Part shown: positions 42,901-50,047 of the stretch, one piece after another
Numbering within the stretch: the first letter of the stretch is position 1
Layout of the letters: each line of letters begins with the position of its first letter
Assembly (NCBI GenBank): GCA_017651185.1
Contig: JAGCDJ010000006.1
Span: 201,766-251,854, forward strand
Reading direction: 5' to 3'
Origin: Bacteroidales bacterium
GTDB taxonomy: Bacteria; Bacteroidota; Bacteroidia; Bacteroidales; ML635J-15
DNA: 50,089 nucleotides
Notes under the pieces: model-generated
Databases searched by the model: none
Seen by the model: only the letters and a program-made list of their open reading frames with translations
Told to the model about the DNA's origin: nothing
Program-made: the position numbers and the translations under genes

Positions 42901-44253
42901 ATATAGGAAACGCTTGCCATTCTTTAGTGATTCTGCTTTTCCAAATAGGTCGGGATTATCGTTAGGAATAACTTTTCCTGTTACTTGTATGTTGTTGAGA
43001 ATTTGCCAAATCTTAAACTCCTGAAATAGTGGTGATGACTTGGGACATACTCGGCTGCCAGTAATTTTCTTTACCTTTTTGCCATCAATATCGACTTCGA
43101 TTTCCTTGCTTTCAAGTTCGCAGAACGAGATAAGACCTTTTTGAGATTTTAGCGGACGCTGGTAGAATATGACAACATCGCGGATTTCCTTTTTGAGTTC
43201 ATAAGTTAGTTCCTTGTGGTATTTTGCTTGGGTTTCCCATATCGTTTCAAATTCGTTTAAGTAATCCTGTCTGTAAAAAACTTCGTTTTTAAGGCTGTAG
43301 TTTGGATTTGCGGCCAATTTTGCCATCTGGTATTGACCAACTGTCTGATGATTGAAATATAATGCTTTACTTCTGTCACTTATGTTACCTAAATATCCGC
43401 TGGCATTATTACTCTGTCCGTTTATTTCACTAAGTACAACAGCCAATTCTTCTAGTCCAAGTTTTTCCGATAGGGCATTGGCTCTCCATTGGTAGTTTTC
43501 TATTTTTTGCTCAGCAGTTTTTCCTGTGCGTTTGAATCCAACAATATTAAATGGTTTTGCGCAGATTGCCCAAGTTTGAGATTTGTTTTTACCCCGTATA
43601 TCATCCTTTAAACTATCTGTTAGAATATCGGTATAGAATTGTTTCTGAAAGTTCCACACCTTGTCAAATTCTGCCTGCAAGTCGGAACGATAGAAATCTG
43701 GCAAATATTTCTTTCCTTGTTTCAATAGGTTGAGAGAAAATTGTCCTGGGGTAAGGTTGTTTTCGTACAACTGCTTCGCCACATCCATTCCATCAATCAA
43801 TTGACCTTCTTCGGTAGATTTCGCTTTACGACTGCTTTTGTATCCACGCTTTTTGTTAATCATAAGCAGAACACGGGCAAATTCCTCTAAAGATATTTCG
43901 TCTGTTGCTGCTTTTGCTCTTAAACGATATGTTTCAAATGTTGTTTTGTTGCCGTTTTCAGTTAGAATTGAATTGTCGTTTATGAAACCATTACTTTTCA
44001 TAACCTCAATTAAATTTTCGCGACGAAGTTTGTAGCGTTGCAGATTGCGGCGCATACTGCGTTTTAGTGTTCTGTCTGCATTTGTAGTTATGCTTTTGCC
44101 TTTCTCAAAGTTAGTTAATTCGTCAACTGTAAGTGGATTTACTCTTACACCTAATTTTATAATAGACGATTTTTCATCTGCATTTTCTGCTTCATTCACT
44201 ACTGCCCAACCTATGCTGTTGGTACCCAAGTCCAAACCGAGAATTTTCTTCAT
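39979..44253 (-). CDS. cas9: CRISPR-associated endonuclease Cas9, type II-C
   Basis: 1424 residues, the size usual in Bacteroidetes II-C. RuvC-I: LGLDLGTNSIGWAVV with Asp8. Arginine-rich bridge helix around 60-80 (RTLKRSMRRNLQRYKLRR). RuvC-II: VRIELAREL with Glu689. HNH: FDIEHIIPQ with catalytic His774, followed by NVNLKKSNATAYDF. RuvC-III: HRHHAMDALTIAF with His940 and Asp943. All nuclease residues are present, so it should cut both strands. The C-terminal 450 residues hold the PAM-interacting part; the PAM cannot be read. The gene diverges from the tracrRNA gene and leads the cas9-bro-cas1-cas2 operon. Confidence 0.98.
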   Translation of the reverse strand: MKKILGLDLGTNSIGWAVVNEAENADEKSSIIKLGVRVNPLTVDELTNFEKGKSITTNADRTLKRSMRRNLQRYKLRRENLIEVMKSNGFINDNSILTENGNKTTFETYRLRAKAATDEISLEEFARVLLMINKKRGYKSSRKAKSTEEGQLIDGMDVAKQLYENNLTPGQFSLNLLKQGKKYLPDFYRSDLQAEFDKVWNFQKQFYTDILTDSLKDDIRGKNKSQTWAICAKPFNIVGFKRTGKTAEQKIENYQWRANALSEKLGLEELAVVLSEINGQSNNASGYLGNISDRSKALYFNHQTVGQYQMAKLAANPNYSLKNEVFYRQDYLNEFETIWETQAKYHKELTYELKKEIRDVVIFYQRPLKSQKGLISFCELESKEIEVDIDGKKVKKITGSRVCPKSSPLFQEFKIWQILNNIQVTGKVIPNDNPDLFGKAESLKNGKRFLYQEEKEKLFNELNTKEKLSKNEAIKLLFDKTKDIDLNYKEIEGNKTQAALFNAYRTIIEMSGHDEELKKKTIADIFKELKINTDILQFDSNIDAEQQPMYKLWHLLYSFEGDNSVSGNEKLIKKLKEQYGFDKEYAEVLAKVVFQPDYGSLSAKAIKKILPHMKDGLEYSVACEYAGYNHSKRSLTKEELDNKVLKDKLELLPRNSLRNPVVEKILNQMINVVNEIIDEYGKPDEVRIELARELKKSAKEREELTASINQTTKLHEEYVKILKSAPFNLEHVSRNDIIRYKLYKELEKNGYKTLYSNTYIPQEKVFSKEFDIEHIIPQAKLFDDSFSNKTLEVRNVNLKKSNATAYDFVLAEYGEKKADEYTNRIENLYADKVISKTKRDKLLMKEADIPSGFINRDLRDSQYIAKQAREMLEGIVKFVVPTTGSITDRLREDWQLVDVMQELNWDKYDQLGLTYYEQDRDGRQIKRIKDWTKRNDHRHHAMDALTIAFTKHSFIQYLNNLNARVQKGTDEYFDLDMVELMDLSKEERSSAIYGIEKKELERDSHGKLRFKPPIPLDEFRAEAKRQLENILISIKAKNKVVTQNINTTKKKGGKNKRVQLTPRGQLHLETVYGSSKKYVIKEEKVNASFDTEKIMTVASPRYREALLARLNIFGNDPKKAFTGKNTLEKLPEWLNESHTEKVPEKVKTIDFETIYTIRKEISPDLKIDKVVDAHIRKILEDRLAKFGGDAKKAFSNLDENPIYLNKDKGIKIKRVTITGINNAIALHDKRDKNGNPILDSNGNKMPSDFVNTGNNHHVAIFRKPKLDKEGKPITNENGEIVYELDEVIVSFFEATSRTMLGIPIIDKDYKKDEGWQFLFTMKQNEYFVFPRYDEDGNMTFNPHEHDENWYKNPENYAEISPNLYRVQKIATRNYFFRHHLETTVAEPKELKGITYKPQLGLNGIVGILKVRVNHIGKIVSVGEY

Positions 44254-44270
44254 ACGAAATTTATTTTTTG

Positions 44271-44278
44271 CAAAAATA
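44271..44278 (-). promoter_or_regulatory. Putative -7 box of the cas9 promoter
   Basis: The minus strand reads TATTTTTG, 17 bp upstream of the cas9 ATG, implying a leader of about 10 nt. No -33 match is obvious. It lies only about 10 bp from the divergent tracrRNA promoter. Confidence 0.45.
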
Positions 44279-44288
44279 AAAAATTTTC

Positions 44289-44319
44289 TTTGCTATAATG
44301 TATATAGTTAATATCTTTG
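44289..44319 (+). promoter_or_regulatory. tracrRNA promoter
   Basis: TTTG (44289-44292), 19 nt, TATCTTTG (44312-44319): a strong match to the Bacteroidetes consensus, placing transcription start at about 44323-44326, exactly at the anti-repeat. Confidence 0.85.
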
Positions 44320-44322
44320 CAG

Positions 44323-44399
44323 TACATTTTTTTGCGAATCACAATAAGGATTATTCCGTTGTGAAAACATTAAAGTGGCCTTCGGGTCGCTTTTTTTTT
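44323..44399 (+). ncRNA. tracrRNA
   Basis: TACATTTTTTTGCGAATCACAA (22 nt, 44323-44344) is the reverse complement of positions 2-24 of the CRISPR repeat, with one T fewer in the tract. After it come AAGGATTATTCC, a nexus-like stem (GGATTATTCC folds AAGGA/TTCC), a linker GTTGTGAAAACATTAAAG and a final stem-loop with a T-tract. Length about 77 nt. Transcribed away from cas9. It pairs with each pre-crRNA repeat and loads Cas9; RNase III processing is general for type II. Confidence 0.93.
44375..44399 (+). terminator. tracrRNA terminator
   Basis: GTGGCC-TTCG-GGTCGC, a 6-bp stem with two G-U pairs and a UUCG loop, followed by nine Ts. Confidence 0.9.
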
Positions 44400-44453
44400 A
44401 TTCATATTATTTCGTTTTCCCTTTCCCAATTTTAATACCTATATTATTAAAAT

Positions 44454-44648
44454 AAAAAAATCCCCGACGTGGAATCGGGGCATGTAAAATGAAAAAGTAT
44501 TTTTTTTATGGTGGCTGCTTGGAAAATGTTGTTTTGTGACTTGTAATGGTATGTTTTTGCTGTTCAAACTAAGCCCAATGCGTATGCATTATGAGATAAC
44601 TCATGGTTAATTCCGGGTGTTTATGTCTTTCCAGGCATGTCCTCATAT
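44454..44648 (-). ncRNA. Candidate small transcript with own promoter and terminator
   Basis: On the minus strand TATATCTTTG (the -7 TATCTTTG at 44655-44662) precedes a start at about 44648. The transcript would run about 195 nt to a strong terminator: CCCCGATTCC-ACG-TCGGGG (44462-44480) followed by ATTTTTTTATTTT. Inside are hairpins ATGAG-TTAT-CTCAT and AATGC-ATAC-GCATT. It does not fit tmRNA, SRP RNA, RNase P RNA or a 6S shape that I can draw. It converges on the tracrRNA. This and the flanking AT-rich sequence fill the 44400-44789 gap. Confidence 0.5.
44569..44646 (-). CDS. Possible 25-residue peptide within the small transcript
   Basis: ATG at 44646 to TAG at 44569-44571. The peptide starts MRTCLERHKHPELTMSYL and ends HTHWA; it has four His and no homology I know. 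Its ATG would be almost at the 5' end of the transcript. It may be coincidental. Confidence 0.3.
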   Translation of the reverse strand: MRTCLERHKHPELTMSYLIMHTHWA

Positions 44649-44789
44649 CGCGTGCAAAGATATAAAATTATTTTTTTGTGGAATAATTTTTTTTGTTTTT
44701 GTTGTGACAAATTTTGTGGGTTCACAAAAAAAACTAGTCCCTGCTTGATTAGCGGTGGCTTTGAGGGTAGTGTGATGCTGTTCGATTGC

Positions 44790-45527
44790 TTATTCCAGTT
44801 TGCTTTTTATATAGTTGATGCTTGCCTTTTCGATTTCGCTTCCACGCATTTCAGGCCTTTCGGGATGGCACTGTACAAGCATTTTGCTGCCATCGGCGGC
44901 AACTAGCAATTCCCAAATCCCTTCGGGCGATTTTCCTGTAAGCGAGCATTCAAACGGAACATTCTTTACCGCCTGATGGTGCCTCGAATTTACGCGCCAT
45001 TGTTCGCCTGTGCTCAATATCAAAGTATGGTATCGACTTTTGCCATTTGAGGTTTTCTGATGCTTAATATTCAATTCACCCAAATCTTCAATTAGTTCTG
45101 CTCCCATGAAAAAACAAACTATTTGCATCCCTCGGCATATACCAAAAATTGGAATCTTCTTGTTCTTGCATTCTTCGAAAACCAATGAATCCAATAGGTC
45201 GCGTTCGGGATTTATGCCCAAGTCAGGTCCGCCACAGAAAAGTATTATTCCACAACTGTCGGCTTCGGCAGGTGAGGAAATAATCTTGTATGCTAATCCA
45301 TATTCCGACAGCCAGTTTTCGTAGTCCTTAAAAGATTTGCAGCCATCAACTATTCCTATGGTTTTGTTTTGCTTGTTGGTTGGTTGTGCAGTGTTTTGTG
45401 CTGATTGCTGGGCATAGGACGGATAAGTTATGATAATTGAAAATAGCATACAAACTATAATATAGTTGATAAATCCAGTGCTGGTTCGCTCATTGTGCCA
45501 ATGCTTTGTATTGAAGGCAGAATACAT
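44790..45527 (-). CDS. Class I glutamine amidotransferase-like (peptidase C26) protein
   Basis: 245 residues. N-terminal hydrophobic segment (FINYIIVCMLFSIIITYPSYAQQ), a membrane anchor or signal peptide; starting at the internal Met27 would leave a shorter signal. The domain follows: IGIVDGC, ILFCGGPDLGINPERD, nucleophile elbow IFGICRGMQIVCFFMG with the catalytic Cys, SRHHQAV, and CHPERPEM with the catalytic His. It resembles gamma-glutamyl-GABA hydrolase (PuuD) enzymes, but a periplasmic location would be unusual. Substrate unknown. Confidence 0.8.
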   Translation of the reverse strand: MYSAFNTKHWHNERTSTGFINYIIVCMLFSIIITYPSYAQQSAQNTAQPTNKQNKTIGIVDGCKSFKDYENWLSEYGLAYKIISSPAEADSCGIILFCGGPDLGINPERDLLDSLVFEECKNKKIPIFGICRGMQIVCFFMGAELIEDLGELNIKHQKTSNGKSRYHTLILSTGEQWRVNSRHHQAVKNVPFECSLTGKSPEGIWELLVAADGSKMLVQCHPERPEMRGSEIEKASINYIKSKLE

Positions 45528-45549
45528 AACTATCGGTTGGTTTTTTCTT

Positions 45550-45954
45550 CTACTGCTCAGTTTCTTTTCCTGCTCCGTTCCACTCTGAAATTCCGCCGGC
45601 GAGGTTTATCACGTTGTAGCCGTTGTCGGATAGGAGAGTGGCTGCCTTGCGACTGCGTACCCCGCCTTGGCAATATACGGCGATGGTCTTGTCCTTTGGT
45701 AGTTTTTCGTCGGCTTCGTAGAGGAAACCAGCGCGTTTCACGTCAATGTTTATGGCGTTTGGAATATGTCCACCACTATATTCGTCGGCTGTACGTACAT
45801 CGACAATTATGGTGTTCTCGTTAGCGATTGCCTTTTCAAAGTCGTTGGCATTCAGGGTGGTAAAGTTGCTGTTCATCTTGCTGAAATAAATTATTGCTGT
45901 CACGCCCGCCGCAACGATGACGATGACAATTAATATTATTATGATTCGTTTCAT
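45550..45954 (-). CDS. Membrane-anchored rhodanese-domain protein
   Basis: 134 residues: one N-terminal helix (IIIILIVIVIVAAGVTAIIYF) and a single rhodanese domain with DVRTADEYSGGHIPNAINID and the active-site loop VYCQGGVRSRKAA (catalytic Cys near residue 101). Likely sulfurtransferase facing the periplasm. Its domain is near-identical in places to the next gene upstream, including DNA over the NANDFEKAIAN segment. Confidence 0.88.
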   Translation of the reverse strand: MKRIIIILIVIVIVAAGVTAIIYFSKMNSNFTTLNANDFEKAIANENTIIVDVRTADEYSGGHIPNAINIDVKRAGFLYEADEKLPKDKTIAVYCQGGVRSRKAATLLSDNGYNVINLAGGISEWNGAGKETEQ

Positions 45955-46052
45955 GGGACAAAGTTAAGAAAAGTTTTTGAGTTTCTATGTTGCCTGTGCT
46001 GCGAAGCACTGAGCGAAGTGAGTGAAGTAGAAGTACGCCCGTTCCTGGGGTT

Positions 46053-46364
46053 CTATTCTGTTGTTTTTCCTGCTTTTTCCCATTCGGTAATTCCGCCGTC
46101 GAGGTAAACAACGCGGAAACCTCTGTTGGCGAGAATTATTGCTGTCATCTTGCTGCGGACGCCATTTTTGCAGTATACGGCAAGTGTCTTGTGCTTGGAA
46201 AGTCTCTTTTCGAAATCAGGGCGGCTCATGTCGATGTTTATGGCATTGGGGATGTGTCCTGACCTGTATTCGTCGGCAGTGCGCACATCGAGGATTATGG
46301 TTGTGCTGTTGGCGATTGCCTTTTCAAAGTCGTTGGCATTCAGTGTGATAAAGTTGTCGTTCAT
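46053..46364 (-). CDS. Cytosolic rhodanese-domain protein
   Basis: 103 residues from the ATG at 46364 (the frame reaches 46400 but the internal start aligns with the start of the rhodanese domain in the paralogue). DVRTADEYRSGHIPNAINIDMSR and the active-site loop VYCKNGVRSKMTA. There is no membrane segment. Paralogue of 45550-45954. A CAAAGATA at 46398-46405 (TATCTTTG on the minus strand) is a possible -7 box. Confidence 0.85.
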   Translation of the reverse strand: MNDNFITLNANDFEKAIANSTTIILDVRTADEYRSGHIPNAINIDMSRPDFEKRLSKHKTLAVYCKNGVRSKMTAIILANRGFRVVYLDGGITEWEKAGKTTE

Positions 46365-46411
46365 ATTGCGGTAATGGTTACTATATAAGTTTTTGTGCAA
46401 AGATAAAGAAA

Positions 46412-46543
46412 GATTTGATGATTTGATGATTCAAAGATTTGATAATTTGATTCAAAGATTTGATAATTTGATGATTCAAAGATTTGATAATTTGATGATT
46501 CAAAGATTTGATAATTTGATGATTCAAAGATTTGATGATTTAA
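46412..46543. repeat. Tandem 24-bp repeat
   Basis: About five copies of GATTTGATAATTTGATGATTCAAA with small variations. A reading frame passes through it (an 8-residue RFDNLMIQ repeat) but only because 24 is a multiple of three; I do not call a gene. It lies directly upstream of the rhodanese promoter. Confidence 0.85.
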
Positions 46544-46620
46544 AAGTTCTTCAGCAAAACTTCACCATTTCAAACAACCATCAAACTATTTCAAACTTAG
46601 AAACTTATAAACGGGCTTTG

Positions 46621-46740
46621 GACCACAGAACGGCGTACTTCGGCTGTGCTCGGCACAAGTAGCCCTCAACGAAGTTAACCTTTAGCTCGGCGTAAGCCAA
46701 ACATTGAAACGGGTGTTTGCCCATCAAACGGCGCCAGTCA
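46621..46740. repeat. Dispersed intergenic repeat block
   Basis: Contains AGCCCTCAACGAAGTTAA (46661-46678), the inverse of 11491-11508, and GGCGTAAGCCAAACAT (46689-46704), which resembles GGCGTAGCCAAACAT in the CRISPR-repeat insert C. No coding potential. With the tandem repeat it fills the 46365-46783 gap. Confidence 0.55.
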
Positions 46741-46783
46741 TTTAAACCATTAAAAATTATGTTGTAAATCATCTTTAAAAAAT

Positions 46784-46812
46784 TTTGTGCATTGAAATAA
46801 TTACTAATTTTG
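46784..46812 (+). promoter_or_regulatory. serC promoter
   Basis: TTTG (46784-46787), 17 nt, TAATTTTG (46805-46812), leaving a leader of about 62 nt before the ATG. Confidence 0.8.
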
Positions 46813-46881
46813 CACAAGTCTAACAAAGACGATTTAGTAATTTAAAATGTTAATTATAAACAATTTAATAAAAATTTAGAA

Positions 46882-47997
46882 ATGAAGGCATATAACTTTA
46901 ACGCAGGTCCATGCGTACTGCCAAAAGAAGCGATTGAATCTACAATCAATGCTATCCGTGATTTTGATAACACCGGAATCGGTCTTATGGAAATTTCTCA
47001 CCGTACACCAGGTTGGGAACGTACAATGGAAGAAACTCGCCAGCTTTGGAGAGACATCCTCAACATTCCTGCCGAATACGAAATATTGTTCCTCGGTGGT
47101 GGTGCAAGCACTCAGTTCATGACCGTTCCTGCTAACTTGCTCAACAAGAAAGCTGCATACTTGCAGACTGGTGTTTGGGCAAAGAAGGCAGCTAAGGAAG
47201 CTAAGCTCTTCGGTAATGTTGAAATCGTTGCTTCGTCGGAAGACAAGACTTACAGCTACATTCCTAAGGGATGGAATGTTCCTGCTGATGCTGACTACTT
47301 CCACATCACAACCAACAACACTATCTACGGTACCGAAATCCGCAAGGACTTCGACGCAAGCGAAATCAACAATGTAATGCTTGTTGCTGATATGAGCTCC
47401 GACATCATGAGCCGTCCAGTTGATGTTAAGAAGTACGGACTTATCTACGGTGGTGCACAGAAGAACGTAGGTCCTGCTGGTGTTACTTTCGTAATCGTTC
47501 GCAAGGACATCCTCGGCAAGATTGCTGACCGTCAGTACATGAACCCATTGCCAACAATGGTTGACTACCGCACTCACGCTGCAGAAGAGGCTAAGAACAT
47601 CTCTATGTTCAACACTCCTCCAGTACTCCCGATTTTCGTAATGCACGAAACCTTGAAGTGGTTGAAGAACACTATCGGTGGTGTTGCTGAAATGAACAAG
47701 ATCAACCTCAAGAAGTCGAACCTCCTTTACGAAGAAATAGACCGCAACAGCATGTTCCGTGGAACAGTTGAATGCAAGGAAGACCGTTCAATCATGAACC
47801 ACTGCTGGGTAATGGCAGAAGGTCGCGAAGACAAGGAAGCAGAATTCATGGCATTCGCAAAGGAACGTGGTATGGTAGGTATCAAGGGTCACCGTTCAGT
47901 TGGTGGTTTCCGCGCTTCTCTCTACAACGCTTGCACAATCGAAGCAGTAGAAGCATTGGTATCTTGCATGCAGGATTTCGAAAAGAAGTACAAATAA
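46882..47997 (+). CDS. serC: Phosphoserine aminotransferase
   Basis: 371 residues. [13 protein letters not shown] at the start, [55 protein letters not shown], and the PLP lysine in [12 protein letters not shown]. The C-terminus [15 protein letters not shown] binds the phosphate. Second step of serine synthesis. Its codon use is unusually biased to C-ending codons (AAC, GAC, TAC), as in highly expressed genes. No serA neighbour, which is a difference from many Bacteroidetes where serC-serA are adjacent. Own promoter and terminator. Confidence 0.96.
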   Translation: MKAYNFNAGPCVLPKEAIESTINAIRDFDNTGIGLMEISHRTPGWERTMEETRQLWRDILNIPAEYEILFLGGGASTQFMTVPANLLNKKAAYLQTGVWAKKAAKEAKLFGNVEIVASSEDKTYSYIPKGWNVPADADYFHITTNNTIYGTEIRKDFDASEINNVMLVADMSSDIMSRPVDVKKYGLIYGGAQKNVGPAGVTFVIVRKDILGKIADRQYMNPLPTMVDYRTHAAEEAKNISMFNTPPVLPIFVMHETLKWLKNTIGGVAEMNKINLKKSNLLYEEIDRNSMFRGTVECKEDRSIMNHCWVMAEGREDKEAEFMAFAKERGMVGIKGHRSVGGFRASLYNACTIEAVEALVSCMQDFEKKYK

Positions 47998-48020
47998 TAT
48001 TAACTATTTCGAATACAGAA

Positions 48021-48047
48021 GGGCTGCCCGATGGGTGGCCTTTTTTT
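48021..48047 (+). terminator. serC terminator
   Basis: GGCTGCCC-GAT-GGGTGGCC, an 8-bp stem with two G-U pairs, followed by seven Ts. It abuts the stop codon of the convergent DUF454 gene. Confidence 0.85.
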
Positions 48048-48438
48048 ATGGTTGTTCGTCGTCGGGAACGTCGTGTCTGGCGTTTGGTACTGCAAAAATC
48101 ACAATAAGGTCGCCTATGCCACCTGCAATTGGGACAATTATGCGTGCAATTGAATCAGGAGGAATAAATACAAAGGTCGCAAGCAATACCATGGCAGTCA
48201 TAATGCCTACGGCACCAGCTTTCTGGGCAATTGTCATTCCTCCGCGTTTGTGGTAGTTGCGTATGTATTTGCCTAACCAAGATGATAATAGCCATTGCTG
48301 TAGACGCGGTGAACTGCGGTAGAATAACCACGATGCAAGCAAGAGGAATGGAGTGGTAGGGAGTCCTGGCAAAACAACTCCAAGTGCTCCAAGACCAACT
48401 GCAATAAGACCGGATATTATGTAAAAATACCGCTTCAT
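48046..48438 (-). CDS. DUF454 family inner-membrane protein (YbaN-like)
   Basis: 130 residues with three or four membrane helices: YIISGLIAVGLGALGVVLPGLPTTPFLLLASWLFYRSSP is the family signature (LGxxGxxLPxLPTTPF), followed by WLGKYIRNYHKRGGMTIAQKA. Function unknown. The start at 48438 has no good Shine-Dalgarno. Confidence 0.88.
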   Translation of the reverse strand: MKRYFYIISGLIAVGLGALGVVLPGLPTTPFLLLASWLFYRSSPRLQQWLLSSWLGKYIRNYHKRGGMTIAQKAGAVGIMTAMVLLATFVFIPPDSIARIIVPIAGGIGDLIVIFAVPNARHDVPDDEQP

Positions 48439-48511
48439 GACGAAAAATTCTTTGCAAAGGTACTGATTTTAGGTTTTATTGACTGCCGAAAATAAATTTT
48501 AGAAAAAAACT

Positions 48512-48540
48512 TTTGGTTTGAAATAATTGTCTTATCTTTG
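48512..48540 (+). promoter_or_regulatory. tRNA-Glu promoter
   Basis: TTTG (48512-48515), 17 nt, TATCTTTG (48533-48540), 13 bp before the tRNA. It provides an in-window reference for judging the other promoters, including the one inside the CRISPR repeat. Confidence 0.85.
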
Positions 48541-48553
48541 CAACCTCAAAACT

Positions 48554-48625
48554 GACGGATTCGTCTAACGGTTAGGACGGCAGCCTCTCACGCTGCAAAT
48601 AAGAGTTCGATTCTCTTATCCGTTG
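48554..48625 (+). tRNA. tRNA-Glu (anticodon CUC)
   Basis: 72 nt cloverleaf. Acceptor GACGGAT pairs with ATCCGTT (first pair G-U), D-arm GTC..TAACGGTTAG..GAC, anticodon stem GCAGC/GCTGC with loop CTCTCAC (anticodon CTC), T-arm AAGAG-TTCGATT-CTCTT, discriminator G at 48625. CCA is not encoded. Confidence 0.93.
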
Positions 48626-48660
48626 CAAGATTTTTCCAATCGTTTTATTAAGTTGTTATT

Positions 48661-48690
48661 GACAGAATTTTTTTCTGTCTTTCTTTTTTT
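48661..48690 (+). terminator. Terminator after tRNA-Glu
   Basis: GACAGAA-TTTTT-TTCTGTC followed by TTTCTTTTTTT. The IS3 element begins 4 bp later. Confidence 0.85.
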
Positions 48691-48743
48691 ATGGTGACTA
48701 GTCCTAAATAACCGTTACAGGTTTTTACGGGACAAAGATACAA

Positions 48744-49667
48744 TTAAATACACTGTCGGATATCCGACAGTGTATTTTTATTTTCATTTTTATAAGATTT
48801 CATTTTTAATTCGCGTTGATTATGCATAAACTCAGGTGTATTGTAGTCGCAAGAGCAATGCGGTCTCATACGGTTGTATGTATCCACGCATTCTGCTATT
48901 GCCTTCTTCATCAGATTGAACGGAAGATTAAGGCTTTCCAGCAGGAACTCTTGCTTCAGGATTCCGTTAACTCGTTCTGCCACCGCATTTGCATAAGGGT
49001 CGTAAGTCTCTGTCATACTTGGCGTTATTCCATATTTGGCAAGTCTTTTCTGGTACTCGTCAGAACAGTATTGTACACCCCTGTCGGAATGGTGGATTAG
49101 TGGTTCCTGCGGATACATTCTGTTTCCGTTCGCCATCTTCAACGCCCGCAGCGCGCCTTCAGTATCAAGGTTTTCCGACAAGTCGTACCCCATAATCTTT
49201 TTGGAATATGCGTCGGTAACAAGAGAAAGATAAATATGAGAGTTTCTGTTTCTTATATAGGTGATGTCTGCTACAAAGACCTGCTCCGGCCTGACAATGT
49301 CCAGACTTGCAACCAGGTTCTTGTGCTTGTGGAAGCGATGGTGTGAGTTCGTGGTGGTATGGTACGAGCGGTATGGCAATATCAGCATGTTGTTTGCGCG
49401 CATTATGTCGAAGAGCCTGTCCCTTCCGACTCCCAAGGCCTGCAGTCTTGGCCACAGGATATGATATAGTTTCCTGCATCCCAGCCTTGGCATGTCCGCC
49501 CGGACCTCTCTCGCCATCTCGACAACCTCCGTCGCCTTTTTGCGACAATTGTGCTCGCTCCATATTGAACGGTAATACCTCTGTCTGCTAAACCCGAACA
49601 GCCTGCAGAGTTCACTTATGGACACGCTTCTCATATTGCTGTATCCTTTGACTGTCCGGGTGAACAT
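48744..49667 (-). CDS. IS3 transposase OrfB (DDE integrase)
   Basis: 307 residues. HTH_21-like N-terminus, then an rve core with the catalytic triad Asp134 (FVADITYIR), Asp195 (HHSDRGVQY) and Glu231 (AVAERVNG), the last two 35 residues apart as in IS3. The ATG at 49667 lies within the slippery sequence; the natural product is probably the OrfAB fusion made by -1 frameshifting. The frame is intact. Confidence 0.94.
   Translation of the reverse strand: MFTRTVKGYSNMRSVSISELCRLFGFSRQRYYRSIWSEHNCRKKATEVVEMAREVRADMPRLGCRKLYHILWPRLQALGVGRDRLFDIMRANNMLILPYRSYHTTTNSHHRFHKHKNLVASLDIVRPEQVFVADITYIRNRNSHIYLSLVTDAYSKKIMGYDLSENLDTEGALRALKMANGNRMYPQEPLIHHSDRGVQYCSDEYQKRLAKYGITPSMTETYDPYANAVAERVNGILKQEFLLESLNLPFNLMKKAIAECVDTYNRMRPHCSCDYNTPEFMHNQRELKMKSYKNENKNTLSDIRQCI
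48746..48777. terminator. Perfect 32-bp palindrome at the end of orfB
   Basis: AAATACACTGTCGGAT followed by its exact inverse, ending in TTTTTATTTT-type sequence on the plus strand. It encodes the last residues of OrfB and could stop transcription entering the IS from outside. Confidence 0.6.
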
Positions 49668-50047
49668 TTTTTTCTGATGTCAACTCCATACTCTTCCTCG
49701 GCTATGTCTATCATCAGGTCAAAAAAGCCTGCCTTGAGGTCTTTCTCTTCCAGTTCCTTCTCAAGCCGGGCGTTTTTCCGCTCCAGCACTTTTACTTTTT
49801 CCCTGAGCTCCAGAAGCTCCTGATCTTTTGTTTTTGCCATTGGTAATAATGTTTTGTTTTGCCAGTCAAAGGTACCAAATTTATTAATCCATTGGCGTAT
49901 GGTGTCGCTTCCCTGGATTCCATATTTCCTGGATAATTCTCCTAGACTGACATGCGTCTCTTCATACTCGCGTACAACTGACATTTTAAAGGACATAGTG
50001 TAGTCCTTTTGTGTACGCCTAACATACTTACTTTCTTTATTTTCCAT
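49631..50047 (-). CDS. IS3 OrfA (helix-turn-helix/leucine zipper)
   Basis: 138 residues. FKMSVVREYEETHVSLGELSRKYGI...TIRQWINKFG is the DNA-binding HTH; LLELREKVKVLERKNARLEKELEEKDL is the leucine zipper for multimerisation. It ends DIRKKCSPGQSKDTAI just past the A_AAA_AAA slip site; a -1 shift joins it to OrfB. Confidence 0.92.
   Translation of the reverse strand: MENKESKYVRRTQKDYTMSFKMSVVREYEETHVSLGELSRKYGIQGSDTIRQWINKFGTFDWQNKTLLPMAKTKDQELLELREKVKVLERKNARLEKELEEKDLKAGFFDLMIDIAEEEYGVDIRKKCSPGQSKDTAI
49667..49673 (-). promoter_or_regulatory. Programmed -1 frameshift site of the IS
   Basis: On the minus strand AGA AAA AAA TGT: A_AAA_AAA in the OrfA frame. Slipping back one base continues at ATG TTC, the OrfB frame. 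The 37-nt overlap is normal for IS3. Confidence 0.8.

Noticed and set aside
44454..44648. 6S RNA or tmRNA
   Set aside because: No long closing stem joining both ends, no central bubble, and no tRNA-like ends or tag frame.
46393..46662. 89-codon frame with RFDNLMIQ repeats
   Set aside because: It is the 24-bp tandem repeat read in one frame and it runs into a dispersed intergenic repeat; no start signal.
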